From assembly GCF_011397635.1 (NCBI RefSeq), contig NC_064761.1:28623643-28687642 (forward strand): a stretch of 64,000 bases of DNA, given 5' to 3'. Below, in pieces: positions 26,301 to 41,300 of this stretch. This DNA is from Epinephelus fuscoguttatus. Its lineage: Eukaryota; Chordata; Actinopteri; Perciformes; Serranidae. Within the stretch, counting starts at the first letter, position 1. Each line of letters starts with the position of its first letter. The notes under the pieces are model-generated. The model was not told where the DNA came from. It did no database searches and saw only the letters and a list, made by a program, of their open reading frames with translations. Position numbers and translations under genes: made by a program.

Positions 26301-29300
26301 AAAAGAACATAATTTTGATTTTCTGGATAAATCTGATCATGGTTTTAGCATTGGCTGACCTGTGGTGAACTCAGATTTGAGTTCCACACTGGGTTTAAAG
26401 CTGCTTGCATGCTGGCGCGCCTGCATTGCTTCAGTGCAATAGGAAAGATAACAGTGATTTAAGTGTCTGTGTTGAAGTTTCTCTGTCTGGACAAAGTGCT
26501 TGTCTTTGGGGCCAGAGGTCACATGAGATGCTCTCCTGATAATGTCTTAGCCACATACTGACGTGGGAATCCAGTGACATAACTTTAACGTAAACACCTT
26601 TGTATCTTCCCCCTAAATTAAAACCAATAAATAGGTTTTATTATTGCATTCCATATTTGATAAGAAATTATAACATCACAGATGTTTAATTTTATGTCAT
26701 AAAGTTGGATTAATCTGCTCAGCGTCTGATCTGGGTTCAGTCTGGAACAAGTTTGCACCACATCTGTGCTTTTTTTTTAATCAAGTCTCTTTGTGATCAA
26801 AACAAGGTCAGTTATTGAGTAAGTAAGTCTGTCCTTAGCTCTTTTTTGTAACCACACTATTGTTCTCTCTGGCCTTCGTCCTGCTGTCCATCCTCTCACC
26901 ACCTCCTCTGAACCTCCTCAGATTCTTTCCATCTTAAACACACATACATGTTGTCCCTGGTTCGGTGCCAGACCTTTGTTGCACCAAGAGAGAAAATATT
27001 CTGTAAGTGATGCCGTGATATGATCTTTGAGTGTCAATAGAAATGTTGTTGGCAATCACCACTGACCTGGTTTCAGTGTCTCCAGAGTCCAAGGTGTCAA
27101 TATTTACATGTATGGAAAACCCCAGCAGTAGTAAGCGCATGACCCTGCTGTATAGACTGAGACAGTCACATGTGACTGGTTTGCACGTGCCTCTCTGTGC
27201 CACCCACTCCGAAAACACTCTGTGGATAACCCCGCTTGACAGATTACCTCACGTGGTCTTTTTATGAATCATGATCAAAACTCGGTCGAGGATGTTTGTG
27301 TCTGAATCTGCATAATGTACCGGATAGGTGGGGCAGTTCAGAGAGACTCAAGTATGTTGTCAAGAGGATAAAGTGCTCCAAGTCCCCGTCCACTCACTGT
27401 TTCCTCTGTTTATGTCTCCTAAAGAATATGACCTTGACTATACTAACTTGTATCTGTGCAAAGTTTGTCACTACAGAGGTGTTTCACCTTTATTTAAGGG
27501 GGTGATGTCTGTGTACTTCCATAGAAATCTGAGATTCAAATGTACACCGGTGCAATGCCATTTTTCCAACAGCCCAAAATTACACAGACCAATTAGTCCC
27601 ACAAATGTCCCATTGGACTGAGACCCCTTCCCCCTAACTACCTACTGTCCCTTTGCGGCATTTCCCAGCGACATTTCAGCCAACAAGTCTAGGTGTTTTT
27701 CACCTACCTGTCCCTATATTTTCAGCAGCTTCTGTACCACCAAACGTGGGTGTTTTAAGCAGAGACGCGATCTTTTCCTAACAATAACCAAAGGGTTTTT
27801 GTGCCTAAACCTAACCACATATTCACTACAGAGTTGTTAACAAAAGTGTTAACGTATCCATGACAAATGAATGCACAAATGTAGCGTATCCATGATTTAC
27901 AATAGCGTACAATGGTAAATATATTGCACTTATATAGCACCTTGACTACAAGTCACATTCACCCATTCACACACACACATTCATACACTGGTGGCCGACG
28001 CTACTATACAAGGTGCCACCTGCAACCCAGTTTTAAACACACTCAAACACTGATGGAACAGCCATCGGGAACAATTTGGGGTTCAGTATCTTGCTTTGAC
28101 ATGCAGGCTGGGGGACCCAGGGATCGAACAACCTGCTCTAAGTCCTGAGCCACAGCCACCCCAATGTGAACATTTTTGCTGGTGACCAGGTTGTGTAACT
28201 GCAGGGAGTGTGTATTTTCTCAGAAATGGGGCATGTGCTTTTGGGATAATGGGCTGTCAGAGAAATGGGCTTTCAATCTAATGGGCCATTTTTCAGACTA
28301 ACGGGGCCTCAGAATTTTTAGCTGTCGAAACAATGGGCAATACCCCATACACCAGGCAAGCTAGATTAGGTACTGCGACTTTAGAGAACACATTGAAATG
28401 ACAAAGACATTGTGTGTTTGTCAGTTTGCTTGTGTTTTATTCCTTCGTTGTGTCTTTTTTCTTTTTTAAATAAATGCTGCATATGTGCTGTTAAATTGGA
28501 GAAGTTATCATGTTCTTCATTTGTGTTTGGTCCAGTTCAAGGTGCAGTGTGGGCCACATAAAGTTCAACCTTCAACCTACTGTAAAAGAAGGAGGAGATT
28601 TTATTAAGCATTTGTTAACATAGATGTATGTTATTCTCAGGTTTCCTCCTACATGCGAGCAGTAAACGACATCTACGACAAGGTGGACTTCGATGGAATC
28701 AAGCTGATCAACTTCAAAGTGAAAACCCTCTTTGTAAGATGCGCCTTCACTCAAACAATGACACAGTTGTTCCAGATCTTAGAGTATTGCACTTCACATG
28801 CAGGTCCAGTAACGCTGGCTTTGAAGCATTTATTTTTACTACACAAACATGTCACCTTGAGATAATTGGGTTAATGCATCAGTCTCAGATGGCGCCTGTA
28901 GCTATATCTTCTTTTATCAGTGAGAGTCAAATAGAGACAGATTTTCAGCCTCAAAATTATATAAAAAGACAATATTAGTACAATTCTTGGAGCTGTGAAG
29001 CACTGTGTTGTTGTTCATATTGTCTTTCACCGATATTTGATTCAACAGTGTGTCTGCCTGTCTCTCTCCAGGTGATGACAGATGAGAAAAAAAACGATCT
29101 TCTGAGCCCTCTGTACATCGGGCCGGAGAAACTGTTGAGGCTGTTTGCTGAGAGCAATTGGAACGACTACTGTTTGGCCTATGTGCTCACTAACAGAGAC
29201 TACAGCGGAACACTGGGACTCGCCTTCGAGGGCAAGCCTGGTGAGTCAGATTCACTGTGACTCACAAATGCATGCACCTACACAAGTAAGACATATACAT

Positions 29301-32300
29301 GTAGATGCTGCACTGATAAAATGCAACTTATTATTTTGCGTAAGGGGCGATGCCATAAAACAGCCGCTTGATTGGCCTAATCCTCATGCACAAAGGTAAA
29401 AACATAGATTATTCTGTGTGATTTGGCCTCGTGTCCACACACAAAATGCTTTTTAGGTCATTGAAAACAGACTTTTTGCAAAACTCCATCCACAGAGGAG
29501 ATTTTCAAGAACTCAATATGGGTACAAGGAAAACTTAGTGTGCTGCTATCTCCCTTCTGAGGCATCACAAATGAGGTGACATTTCATGCAAAGGCAAACA
29601 TGGTCAAAATAGTGCCGGCTCTATCTTTGCTAACAGGACTTTGTACATGTTTACACATAAATGTGCAGTTACTCTTCCACTTCCACGAGACATTAGGACA
29701 TACTACAGATGTCACTGCTTCAGGTCGCCTATTAGCTTTTTTTCAGGGTCCTGATTGGTCAGCCTCTCCTACTTGTTTTTTGCATGGCTTTAAGGTTAGG
29801 GTTACATCACTGCCTGTTGGTTTGGCATGCTCTTTACAGCGTTTCAATTTTGATTTTTAAGTTTTAATTTGGACAGAGATTTTACTAATAAGAGTGCTTT
29901 GTGAGGACAGGGGAAAAAAAACACCCATCATGATATCATCAATTCCAGGAGGGTGGTAAAGACGTAGTAGATTAGTGAACCCTCTATGGAGTCTAGACAC
30001 TGGTGGTGGTAATGAGATGAGATGATGAGGGAGCTGAGGAGCTGGATGTGAAGAGGAATAGGCTTATAATGAGCTTGTCCTGGGCTCTGGATAAGATGAC
30101 TGGAGGTGAATGGGGTGGAGGAAGATGCACTGATTCTGCCTAAATGACAGCTGGAGCAGAGAGGAGAACAGATTTAAAGTTTGGCAGTAGCAACATGAAT
30201 GGCTAAAGGAGAATGTGGCAAAGTTTGATTGGCTAACCAGGAGAGGGAACACCCATAGTCAGCTGATTGGAGGAAGCGGTGGGAGTGGGATAGAGAGAGA
30301 ATTGTGAATGGATATATCATAAAGAAAGTCTTCCTGAATTAACTTACGCTGAGATTCATTAGTCACACACTTGAACTGTTCATTTGTTATTTCCACCCAG
30401 TCTCCAGAAATAATGTTCGCATGTCGTACATTTTTGATATGTTACATTTTTATATTATTTTGTAGCAGATACATTAAAACTATACATTTCTCAGCAGCGC
30501 TGTGGTGAAGGCTTGGTTATGTTTGGCCTAAAACAGCCATGTTTGGTGGCACAAACACCAAAGGAAAGTGGGTCACCATAAAAACAGCCGGTGGTGTTGT
30601 TTGTCTCAAACAGTTGTGTGCAGTGATCTGCAGCTTGGCAGCTGTCTTGCCGAGGTGTCACGCCATCCACTGTCCCCTCTACATCTCCAGACAAAATCAG
30701 TTCATATATCACGTCACTTTGGAAACACTGATATGATATGTATGAAATGTAGAATGTTGTTTTTTACTTCTGGCGAATGGGCTGCTTATTAGGGCCTAAA
30801 TTTGAAATAGTGATATTCTTTGTCTTAAAGTCTTTTACCCCTTTATATATGGAGTATTTAAAAACAAACCCACATTGTGCAGCCAGACATTGTTTAAACC
30901 TGTGTCTAAAAAACATGGTACACAAGTCATCTAGAATGTTTTCATTTGGTGGAATAATTCCACCATTAAATAAATGTCAGTGGTTTGGAATTTTTATGTC
31001 ATGTGGCTTGTGATACTGAGTTCATATGATATGGTTAGACATTAGATAACCTTATCTAACCTTAGCTACTAAAGAGCTTTAAGGTTGTTGAAAGCCAAAC
31101 CCCTAACGTCAAAAACAACGTGGGGAAAATGTGTGTCAGTGGGTTAAATTGCCCCAACCTAAAATCTTCACCTAAACTTAACACAAGCCCTATCTTTTGT
31201 CAAAATAACTTACTGTACCTTTAACAAAAGTATGTAACCCCAAAAAAAACATAACTAGAAAGATGTGGTGGAATATAATTGTTATTGATTTGAAATGCAG
31301 CATTGTCAAAAAGACTAGGGCTTTTATTGCTTTGCTTTTTGCAGGATATAACAAAGTTAAGAGACAAACTTGAGAGTTAGTGGTGAGGACACATGGCAGG
31401 CTAAAATATGAAATAGGCGTGTGGCAGTCCGTATTAAAAGTATGAGACCTGCAAAGAGAAATAATGTTTTGCTGCTCTGCCTCTCTGTGCGAATCTCTGC
31501 GTGAATCTCTGTCAAAGCGCAGCTCCTTCTCCGGCTCCCAGCGCTCACTGGTCCTCATATCACGCAATCTCGCCCGAGGCCATGTTACGCACTCCTACAC
31601 ACACTCACAGTTTACAGATGAGTGTGATTTTTTTTGACCCGAGGTAGGGGTGAATCAGGGGTGATGGATTGTGTAGAATCAGCTGGAATTCAGCTGACAA
31701 AGAAAACTTGGAGAGCAGTAACAAATGCCCATAACGTAAAGGGAAACTTACACATCCCTCCCTTGGTTTTTCTGGATCAAATTATGTTGTTGCACACAGA
31801 ACTGCAGGAATTATACAGGTCAGGGCTTTTATACTAGCAGTGTTTTGGTTGGAGAGTCCAAAAGCAAAACTCCTTAACAATTCCTAGTGATCTGCATGTA
31901 AAGCTGCCTTACCCTCTGCTGTCAGGCATGAGGAAATATCATTAATGACAGATTCACTAGCAAGGCACACGCCACAACAACATGTCTTTTAAATGTTTAA
32001 TCGTAATTCAGGAGGTGTTAGTTGTTAAGGACTGGTGAATGGATGTGAAGGTGGAAGAGGATGTCATCTGTTAGGCTGATCTGGGAGGATGAACTGGAGA
32101 TCAGGCAGAGGGAGACTCAGTGTGGGGGTCCCGTCTCAGGCATCTTTCCAGGTCCCCCAGACGGTACCTAGAATGAGACATGGGAGAGGTGTGCACCAGA
32201 CTGAATAAGAAGAGACAAAGGGAGAAGGGAAGAGAGGATGAAGGAATGTTGGTTGGTATGAGGGAGGGAGGATGATGGATAAAGGGAAAGGTAGGGTGGG

Positions 32301-35300
32301 TCGCGAAATCTGAGACAAACAGAGCAGCATGGGTTGGCCAGGTTTAAGTAGGGTTGGCAGGTAATTAGAGGTGTGGTTGACAACTTCATATAACGGGTGT
32401 TTCATTACTTTTATTGAAACTGAAATTTTGTTATTTACAGACAAAATCACGTATCACATTTTTAAAAAAACACGTTTCATGTTTTTCATTAAAAAAATAG
32501 AAAAAAGAAAACTATAACTTCGCCTGTATCAAACTTAGTTGAGGTGCTGGAGCTATACAACTTTCAAAATAAAGGACAAAAGCATTCACACACTCAAATC
32601 TGTGAAAAAATCCTGAAAAAATGGAAGCAAGCTTTCGGTCAGAGGCTTTCCTCAGGACATAAACAGGCAGGTATAAACTTGTTTATGCCTTGAAGAAAGG
32701 CTTTTTTCAAGATTTCTGCACAGACTTGAGTGTGTGGATGCTTTTGTTTTCCTCTAAAAGCTATAGCTATATAAGTTATGTGACCTGTTAGCTACAGGAT
32801 ACAGACAAGAGTCTGATGTTTGTGATGTTTCAAACGACCTCGCCCCCTCTTACATTAGAGAGCTCCTCTCCCCGTATCACACTATGAGAGAACTAAGATC
32901 ATCTGATCTGTCTGTCCCCGAGATCCAGGACTAAGGGCCCAGGATTTTCTCTGTCTCTGCCCCAAAGCTCTGGAATTCCTCCCGCCATCTGATTCTCCCC
33001 CACCATTGAGATTTTCAAGAATGGTCTTAAAACACACTCTTACTCTATCGCCTTTAATTGCACATACTGTGACTGTCTTTGTTGGTGTTTCTCTCTTCTT
33101 GTTTGCTCCTGTTCTTTTTTTTCTGTGTGTGCTGTAAAAGCACTTTGGATCCACTTTGTTTGTGTTTAAAGTGCTGTTTAAATAATGTTGACTTGACTTC
33201 AAAGTCATAATTTGCATAATGAACTCACGTCTCAATTTTTCTGTGATGTACCAGGATTACAGTTCAGTAACTGACTTAAAAATATGTTTCATTCCTACAT
33301 GAAATCTGCCCTTTTCGGAAACGGGGACGCATTCGGCTAAAAAACATCAGTGATATTAGCGATTATTGATATCAGATGTTTTCTTACAAAATATTGTACA
33401 GAATTTGCTTCAAGGTTTTAAAAGGTTGAGCTTTCAGTCAACTTGCTTTTCATTTTGAGGACATACTGTTCGATGACCTACATATACACATTCACTACAA
33501 CCTCAGCCACGTCTCTCCGGTCTGCTGACAGACTCTCTGTGTGTAGTGTTTTTGTTGTGTTGGAGGAAGTTGGACACGTATGTTGTGAATTGTTTTGATA
33601 GGGAGGCTCTTCCTGCTTGTCTCTATGACATTCACTCAGATGCAGCTTTTGATTGGCTAAACTGAGGGGTGTGAAAGCAGACCACCACAATGACATGTGA
33701 TTAGAGAGCAATGAACCTTTGACACTCACACACACACAAATGAGACGCACAAACCACTCCCAGACGTCTTAGTGAGGATTGCTGACTGCATTCCACAGCT
33801 TGATCTCCATGGTGACACCTCACGTGAGGCACATACACACACACACACAAACACACAAACACATATACACACATTGTGGGTTTATAGTGGCAGTGACACT
33901 GTTGTGACTTTCCAGTCTCATGTGACCGCCCTGAAGAATGAGCAGAGTATTAAACGTGGATAATGTTTGACCTCCAGAAACAGATACCGCTTACCCTCAG
34001 TGTCTCCACCCACTTCCACCAGTTTATTACTGGTCTTGGGAAATAGAAGCCCATTAACCGTGCGACCATAAACTCAAGGACCCCGATGCTACTACAGCTA
34101 CAGCAGTATGCGCACTGTGCACACGTATACACGCTCGCACACACCATCAGTCACTTGGACCTCCTCCTCCAAACCTCTCCAAGTTGTGTGTTCATACATC
34201 AGGGTAGGACGGGGGGTTGGGGTCGAAATGTCTCGTGCCACTCAAGCTTTTTCACCAGTAACTTTCCTGCTGCTCCTGAGACTACTTGAGGAGTCCACAC
34301 TGGGGGGTTTAGCTGGCAGCCATGTGGTAGCGTCATTGTCCTGTTGGGAGTACACACTCATAAAACTAAAATAACAGTGTTACCATAAATATATATCCTT
34401 TTAATTAACCTTTAACCTTCTGCTCTTCTGCCCATGGGATATTACTCCTATGAGCTTCACTGTGTGCTAGCGCATAGAACGTCACATAATTGTGAACATA
34501 TAAAAGATGTCTGGGCAGATTAAACTTGCTTCTTTCCGGTGATTGTAGTAACATAGTTGTGAAACTGATTCAGCCATAATTAATTAACATAATTCAGAAT
34601 GTTGTTTTTTTTAATTCCATGCAAACCTGGTCAAAACCTTGTGCCTACATTACCCACAATGCAACTCAACCACTGCCAGTTCAGTCAGAAATTAATTTGC
34701 AGCATGTAAGGAACCAGCTAATTATAACAAATGTGGAATCTGGGTAACTCTGTGTGTGATCTGGTAGTTTGAGCTGTCTGAATGTGATATGTTTGTCCTC
34801 TAGTTACAAAAACGTACCACCAGAACATGAAAACAGTGACGCACACACACCCTCCATGTGTCCCCTTGTTGACAGAGAAACACAGATTCCTCTCTTAAGG
34901 CAGGGTGTCCATAGTGACAGTGTGAGGAGCTGGTGGAGCGTCATTAATCTGCAGCCTGCTTCACAGTCAGACCAAACATCATGTTTTTAATGCTGCAGAA
35001 GCAAAACCTGGAAAATATCAGGAATTCAGCTCGGCACCAGGACACGTTTCACGGTCCAGGACTCATTTCACTTCTCTATTGACATGTTTCTGTTATTTTC
35101 AGTACTTGAGCCAATAATTATGATGATGTGTAACTCATCAGTTTCATTACTGGGAAGCAGTGGCTCCGTCTGTCTCAGCTGGTTTAGATCAGCGACAAAG
35201 TTATTACTGAAGCTGTCCATTGTAAATAGCTATTAGATTGTGCAGTGGTACTTCTTTGTCCAGCAGTGATTATAATTCACTTTCGTTTTCACCTCTTAGT

Positions 35301-38300
35301 AGGTGGTTTAGATATTACAGTACATTAAGTTTGAGAATTTTTTGTCATCTGTTTCAGAAGCACAACTGCAACATAATCTTAATAAAAGACATTTGATTTA
35401 GACAGAATAAAAAAAAAACTGCATCAAAAAAAGTCGATTCAAATCAGTAAAACAAAATTGATATAAGAGTGCAAAGGTGCAAGTGACCATCTGAGAAACC
35501 TGTTGATTAAAGTTTTATTCTAAACCCATTATACATATTAGACATAACTTGTTGGAAACACATACAGTACTGCATTGTGGGGAGAAATGGAGTGACACCT
35601 GCAAGCTGGTTCAGGCAGTCAACTCAAGCTGCACTGATTCATACACATATGTCGTATGTCACTCTCCATATGTCATTTACAAAAACACCCTCTCAATTTG
35701 GCGGTCTGTTTAAGCTACAAAATCTTCCCAGTTCCCCCTTTGCATTGTGTATGCCACTGCTGCCCTGCATCCACCATCATCACTCCCCAATATCTCATGT
35801 AAACATATCTACAGGAAGCGATGAGGCCGGAGTCTAGACGCCAAACTCTACTTATGTTCTGCTGTTGAAATAAACATATAAAACATTATCAGGCTGGTAC
35901 CAACAGAGGAGAGGACTCAGTAGCAGGACTCAAAAACGTTTCCAAAAAGCTTGGGGCTTATGCACAATGCTAAAATGCAAGATACCTGATCAAAAACTAG
36001 AGAACACTAGGAACAAATGGCTAGAACAAGTGCTCCAAACTACAGAGACAAAGTGGCACAGACAAAGGGCAGTAGGTGGACTAAATACACAAGAGAGGAG
36101 GGGTAATGAGGGACAGGTGAGACCAGTCAGGGCGGAGCAGGTAATCACACAGGGGGAGGAAGTGAAGTGCCTGAAACGAGAGACAAGGGTAAGTGTCAGA
36201 ATAAAGCAGGAAATACTAACAAAACTGAAAACAAAGAAAACATGACCTTGATGGGGACTTCAGGGTGTAACAAATGTGAGCTGTCTGACTGAACTCAAGT
36301 GTAGCACCGATAGCTGATGGCTTGAGGAATAAAATAGTTATTGTATCTACCTTTTCAGATGTTTTTTTTTTTTTAAGAAGTCTCTCTCCCAGATCAGGTT
36401 GCTGCTGCGGCTGAATTTGGGCTTTCCTGTAATGGTTCGTCTAGTTTCTGGAGGATGAGTTTGGCGTACAAACTGATGTCTGTGCCTATAATTTTTCCTA
36501 CCGTCCTGATTTAACATGTCCTGTCTGATCAGCTCACCATTCTTGTTGCAGTTTAGTCAAATTTTACCACAACTGATATCAACAACAGCAAAAACAACAA
36601 AACTAATTGGCTTGAATGAAACCTATGATGCGTTCCAGACAGTCTTTTGTCCTAAAAGGTCAAATTGTTCCCACAACACTGTGAATAAGTACTATTCAGA
36701 TTTGCAATGTGCAGGTCGATGAACTCTGGAGACAAAGCGAGCCGTGAGATGCAGTTGCTTTATTTTACAATAATTATGGTAGACGTCCAGAGAACATCCA
36801 CTGTATTTTTCTGAGAACTCTGGAGTAACTGGCGGTCAAATGGCTCACCTGTTTTTGCTGTTAAAGGTGTAATGAGGACACACGGAATCCCCCTTGTTTG
36901 TTTATCAAAGGAAAGACTGCCCATTTACTATTGTTTTCCCTAAGAAACTGTGTGAAAGTCTGTGTATGTGTGGGTTCCTCCAGGTTTGTCTGTGATGTTT
37001 ATTTATACTTTCTGACCAAACAATTTTTGAAGGGGGTATTACTGTGCCTGCGTTTCCTCCTGACGGTGATTGTGTGTATTATGTGTAAGTTATTCCGGAG
37101 GCTCGCTTGTTTCTCCGGTCTGTGTTTGTCAAGCGAGCTAATAATAGGAGTCTTTCATTGCGGCTCCTTTCTGTGGCAAAGACAGAGAGAGAGAGGGAGG
37201 AGGGGACAGAATTGCAGCCCCCCCTGTGCTCACGCTGCCAAAAACCACAGCTCACTCCTCCGAACTGAGCTCTTTCTAGGAAAGCCGGCTCCTTGAATAG
37301 CCCACCAGGGGAGGCCATTTTAGGTCAAAAGCTGGGAATGTGGGAGAAATGCATCTAGAATTCTTGATTAACGTGGCTGAGGGGGTCGTCCCTGACAATT
37401 TGTGGGTATGAAACTTAAGTCTTTTTAATCCTGTCACATTTTCTTCCAGATTTTCCTCCCAAGCTTAAAAATTTAATTCAGCCTTCTTTTTTCTGGCTAT
37501 CTTGTGATATCAAACACCGAGGGATAAAATTGCCTCAGGTTGTCAGCAGCTACCTCCCTCACCTGACACATGACAGTGGTGTAACTGTCTTTCCTTCGCT
37601 CCTCGCCCCTACAGTACCCTCATTGTTTCAACAGCACAGATAAAGGTGCACTTTTGTTTTTTGTTTTTCAACCTCTAACCGTCCCTCACTGTTCCTGGAC
37701 GTCACACATACGCCCACTGTGTAAGAAAAACATGCCGGTGGTGGGAGATCCAGATGCCCGTGACTGGTTCCCACAGTCCTCAGTGACACCTTGTGAACTC
37801 AGACTTCTGTGAAACAGGCACTGAATATCTTTAACAGACACACACCTCACGAGCCTTACCACTCAAAATGGCACTGGCCGTATTGTGTAAGAGGTGTTAC
37901 ATAAAATTCACGTGCCTGTATGGGAACTGCTGAGACCTCCAACCTGAAGCACACATGGGCATGGGCACAAATGGAGATAACCAATGGCAAGAAAGGAGGG
38001 ACACATGGAGATAACCATGGCAGCTGATTGAAAGAGTTGTGGTGGCAATAGGCGCGGAGACAATGATAATGGATGAGAAAGAGCACAGACAGGAGTGGCT
38101 GTGGAGGCTGTTAGGCAGCAACTAGTCATTTTATTGGGCTTCGATTAGAGGCACAGGTGGTTAGCATCTTCCAAGGTTCAGCACTAAGTAGATTTTTGGC
38201 CCAAATACAATATGAGGGATTGACCCTGTTTAAAGGAATACTTCACCCCCCCAAAGACCATTACTCACCCTGTGTTACACTGAATTTGTAAAGAAAACTG

Positions 38301-41300
38301 TTCTCGCAGGCCTCCATATTGAAGTTACAAGTTGGCAACAACAAAACCACATCAAAACATCTGTTCACAACCTCTCAGACAACTCATGCGTGACCCAGTC
38401 GTGTGTGCAGTACTTCCCAAACAGACAGCCTCCTGACAGGAGACTGAACTGTGGTGAAACTTTAAAGCCAGACTCCTCTGCCAATAACAGTTATTCTACC
38501 TCGCTGCTGTGTGTTACGGTGAGCATGGTGAATCCAAACTAACCCGTAAAGGAATACTTTGCATATATTCAACCAGCTTTGTATTATAATAACATGGGTA
38601 GTACGTGTAAATGGACTTTGGTAAACTTTTGGTAAGGATCTCCCTGCAGATCTCCCTGCCCAACTTTTTTTTTTTTTGCTTGCTCTCTTGTATCCCTGCC
38701 ACCACGGACGCTGATGTGTTCACAGTGGGCACAAATAAAACATATCACATGTAAAGTCGATGTAAAGGCATGATTAGATGCATATACCAACTGGAATTCA
38801 GGATGGACGTGACATGAATGAAGTTGCGAAAATGAAGCAAGTAGGGAGATTTCACATCATATGCATTTGCAAGTTGAAAAATGTAAACTTCAGTGATGGA
38901 TTCACGCCATGATCGCCAGTCAGTATTGATTTCCTCGGGGCGTGTGATGCTGAGGCCGTACCGGCAAAAGTTCATTCATCGGTTCAGCAATTAAATGCGC
39001 GTATGACGCGAGTTATTCGGGCGTATGAAGAGAGTCAATACAAAATATTCTAGTGCTCAACAAAAGAGTATAGAAGTGGTTCTCAAACTCAAACTGTGAG
39101 ACTAGGCAGTGCTGATCAAATATGAACCTAGTTACTGTGTTGCCTATTTCTCGCCTAAAATGTTTTTAGACACACATTTTAGCTTAACGTATAACTATTG
39201 GAAATTGATTGTTACCAACCAACCACCGTATTTTTTCCTGTGTCAAAATGGCCAAGCTCGCATTACATCACCAAGCTGGAACGGCAGTGTTTATTGGTTT
39301 TCTACCTCTTGGGCAAAAGCAAATGCCACAGCCATTTTCCTCTGTTTTCGCTGGTCATGTCAGCCCAGTTTTATGAAAAGACCATCTTTGCAGCAGTGAA
39401 ATACTTCTTTAGATGTTTGGGAAGTACTGAGCATATGACTGGATAAATGAGATGTGGATTAAATGGAACAAGCTATGTGAGAGTTTGTAAATAGAAATTT
39501 TGATTTAGTTTTGCTGTTGTTATTGCTGCTGCCTTTTTACTCCGATTCATCAAGACTTTTTTTTTTTTTTTTTTAATTTGTGGACTCTTTCTTCACCCTG
39601 GAGACAGACAGGAAAAACAAAGACTTCCTTTTTACAATTTCATCATCAACATAATATGGGATGAGTAATGGTCATTTGGGGAATTAAGGTATTTAAGTGT
39701 GAGATGTCTTGAATTTAAGCGATGGTCTTGCTGAACTACCTGAAGTCACATCTGACCACTTTACTCAAATCCACGAGCGGCCTCTCTGAGAGACCTTATC
39801 ATAGGTGCTCAGTTTGACCAATCAGACTGGTTTCTGTGAAACCTGTCCTCTGGCTGGCCAGCTGAAAGATGATGTCACAGCCCAGCCATCCATCCATGTG
39901 AACGTGGCCAGCTGTTTGTAATTGTGGGAATGGCTTTCAGGGACATTACGTAAACCCGTAGGCAGATGGAGACTATTGGAGGCCAAATGGCTCTGCAGGC
40001 TTTGATGTGAAACTAGAGGAGCTCAGCAGGTCTGTCTGTCCGGGGCCTCAGAGATCAATAACGCTTCAGTAGCATTGTTGGTTTAAGGTATTTCCAGTAG
40101 CACAAGGTCAGTTATGCAACCATACTGTACTGCAAAGTGACAAGAAGGTATGTTTTCATCAGGTCTGTTGAATCTGAAGCAGTGACGCAGTTGGAGTTAT
40201 GTTTCATGACCTGCCAACTTTATCAAAACCTGCATTTCTTCCACCATCTTACAATACATTAACCACATATTGTGTGGGAAAGAAACACCAGAAGACAAAC
40301 TGTTTTTATATTATACATTTCTTTTAACTGTCATTTACTGTACATGACCTCAGTGACAACCAAACTCAGTGTTTATCCTTTCATCTGTGTGCACTTCAGG
40401 TAACGCAGGAGGAATATGTTCAAAGCAGATCAGATCTCTTAAGGGCGAAAACATCAGCCAGAACACAGGTTTGGTCACAATTCAGAACTACGGACAGTTC
40501 CTGCCTCCTCGACAGGTCCAGCTGACCTTCGCTCATGAGCTCGGCCACAGCCTGGGATCTCCGGTCAGTCACCATCACAGAGTTTATGAAATATTAAATA
40601 CATAGTGCATCAATATATGAAATACATCTGTCTGAAGTGGCTCAGTCAAACCAACCATGTATGGTTGTACATGTATGGTTGTTGCGGCATGTATTGTACA
40701 GTGAATATCCCATGACATTCCCCTGATAATGTGAATTTTAATTGATGTACCACTGCTTGAATTGTTGGTTATTGTGCAGATTAATTCTCGTCCACTACAT
40801 TTGCAGGGTTTTTGGCGCAGTGTCCATGATTTTCATAGCTCCCTCTTAGATGCAAGTTGCTTACAGTCTGGCACTTGGCCGCTACCTAAGTCCCAACCTC
40901 ACCGTGTTCCTGTGCCCAGGAGCATCCCGAACACAGTAAAATGATAAGAAAATAAGAAAATACGGGCAGAGGCTGCGTCCCTGCCAATAAATACACCACT
41001 ACACACTTCTAGTGGGTCATACGTGTTGATTTGGAGGGATTACTACTGTGTGAGTCTACGTCACAGCCCGGCTCAAGGGAGGGACAAAGAGGAAAGGACA
41101 CACATGACTTTTAATTAAACATTGTGTAATGAACAAAATGAACAAATAAACACAGAAAACAACCTGAAGAAGAAGACAACAAACCATACGCCCAGGTGAG
41201 AGTGAAAGACTGACTGACTCCAGCAGCTTATATAGCTGAGGAGCAGCAGCACACCTGGTATGAGTTAATCAGTGATGCTCTTCCTGCTTCCTGTCTTAAA

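Larger units (their letters stand above)
23233..28640 (+). other. Intron 6 (5.4 kb), repeat-rich
   Basis: Contains the second long inverted-repeat copy (23370-24597), a head-to-head SINE S1 pair (25690-26276), a family F fragment (27740-27920) and an inverted SINE S2 (27918-28165). 24600-25690 and 26280-27735 show nothing recognisable. Confidence 0.75.
29241..40399 (+). other. Intron 8 (11.2 kb), repeat-rich
   Basis: The longest intron. It contains a family F relative with its flanking sequence (about 29950-30780), an L2-like LINE end (32826-33200), CA repeats (33835-33875), a dispersed repeat at 35880-36265 and a TIR-type element at 38230-39696. A phrase CATTACCCACAATGCAACTC at about 34650-34680 recurs in diverged form near 63280. 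No exon-like conserved segment was found in it. Confidence 0.7.

Noticed and set aside
31190..31567. 125-codon frame on the - strand
   Set aside because: No conserved motif and no splice context; AT-rich intronic sequence of the ADAM10-like gene.
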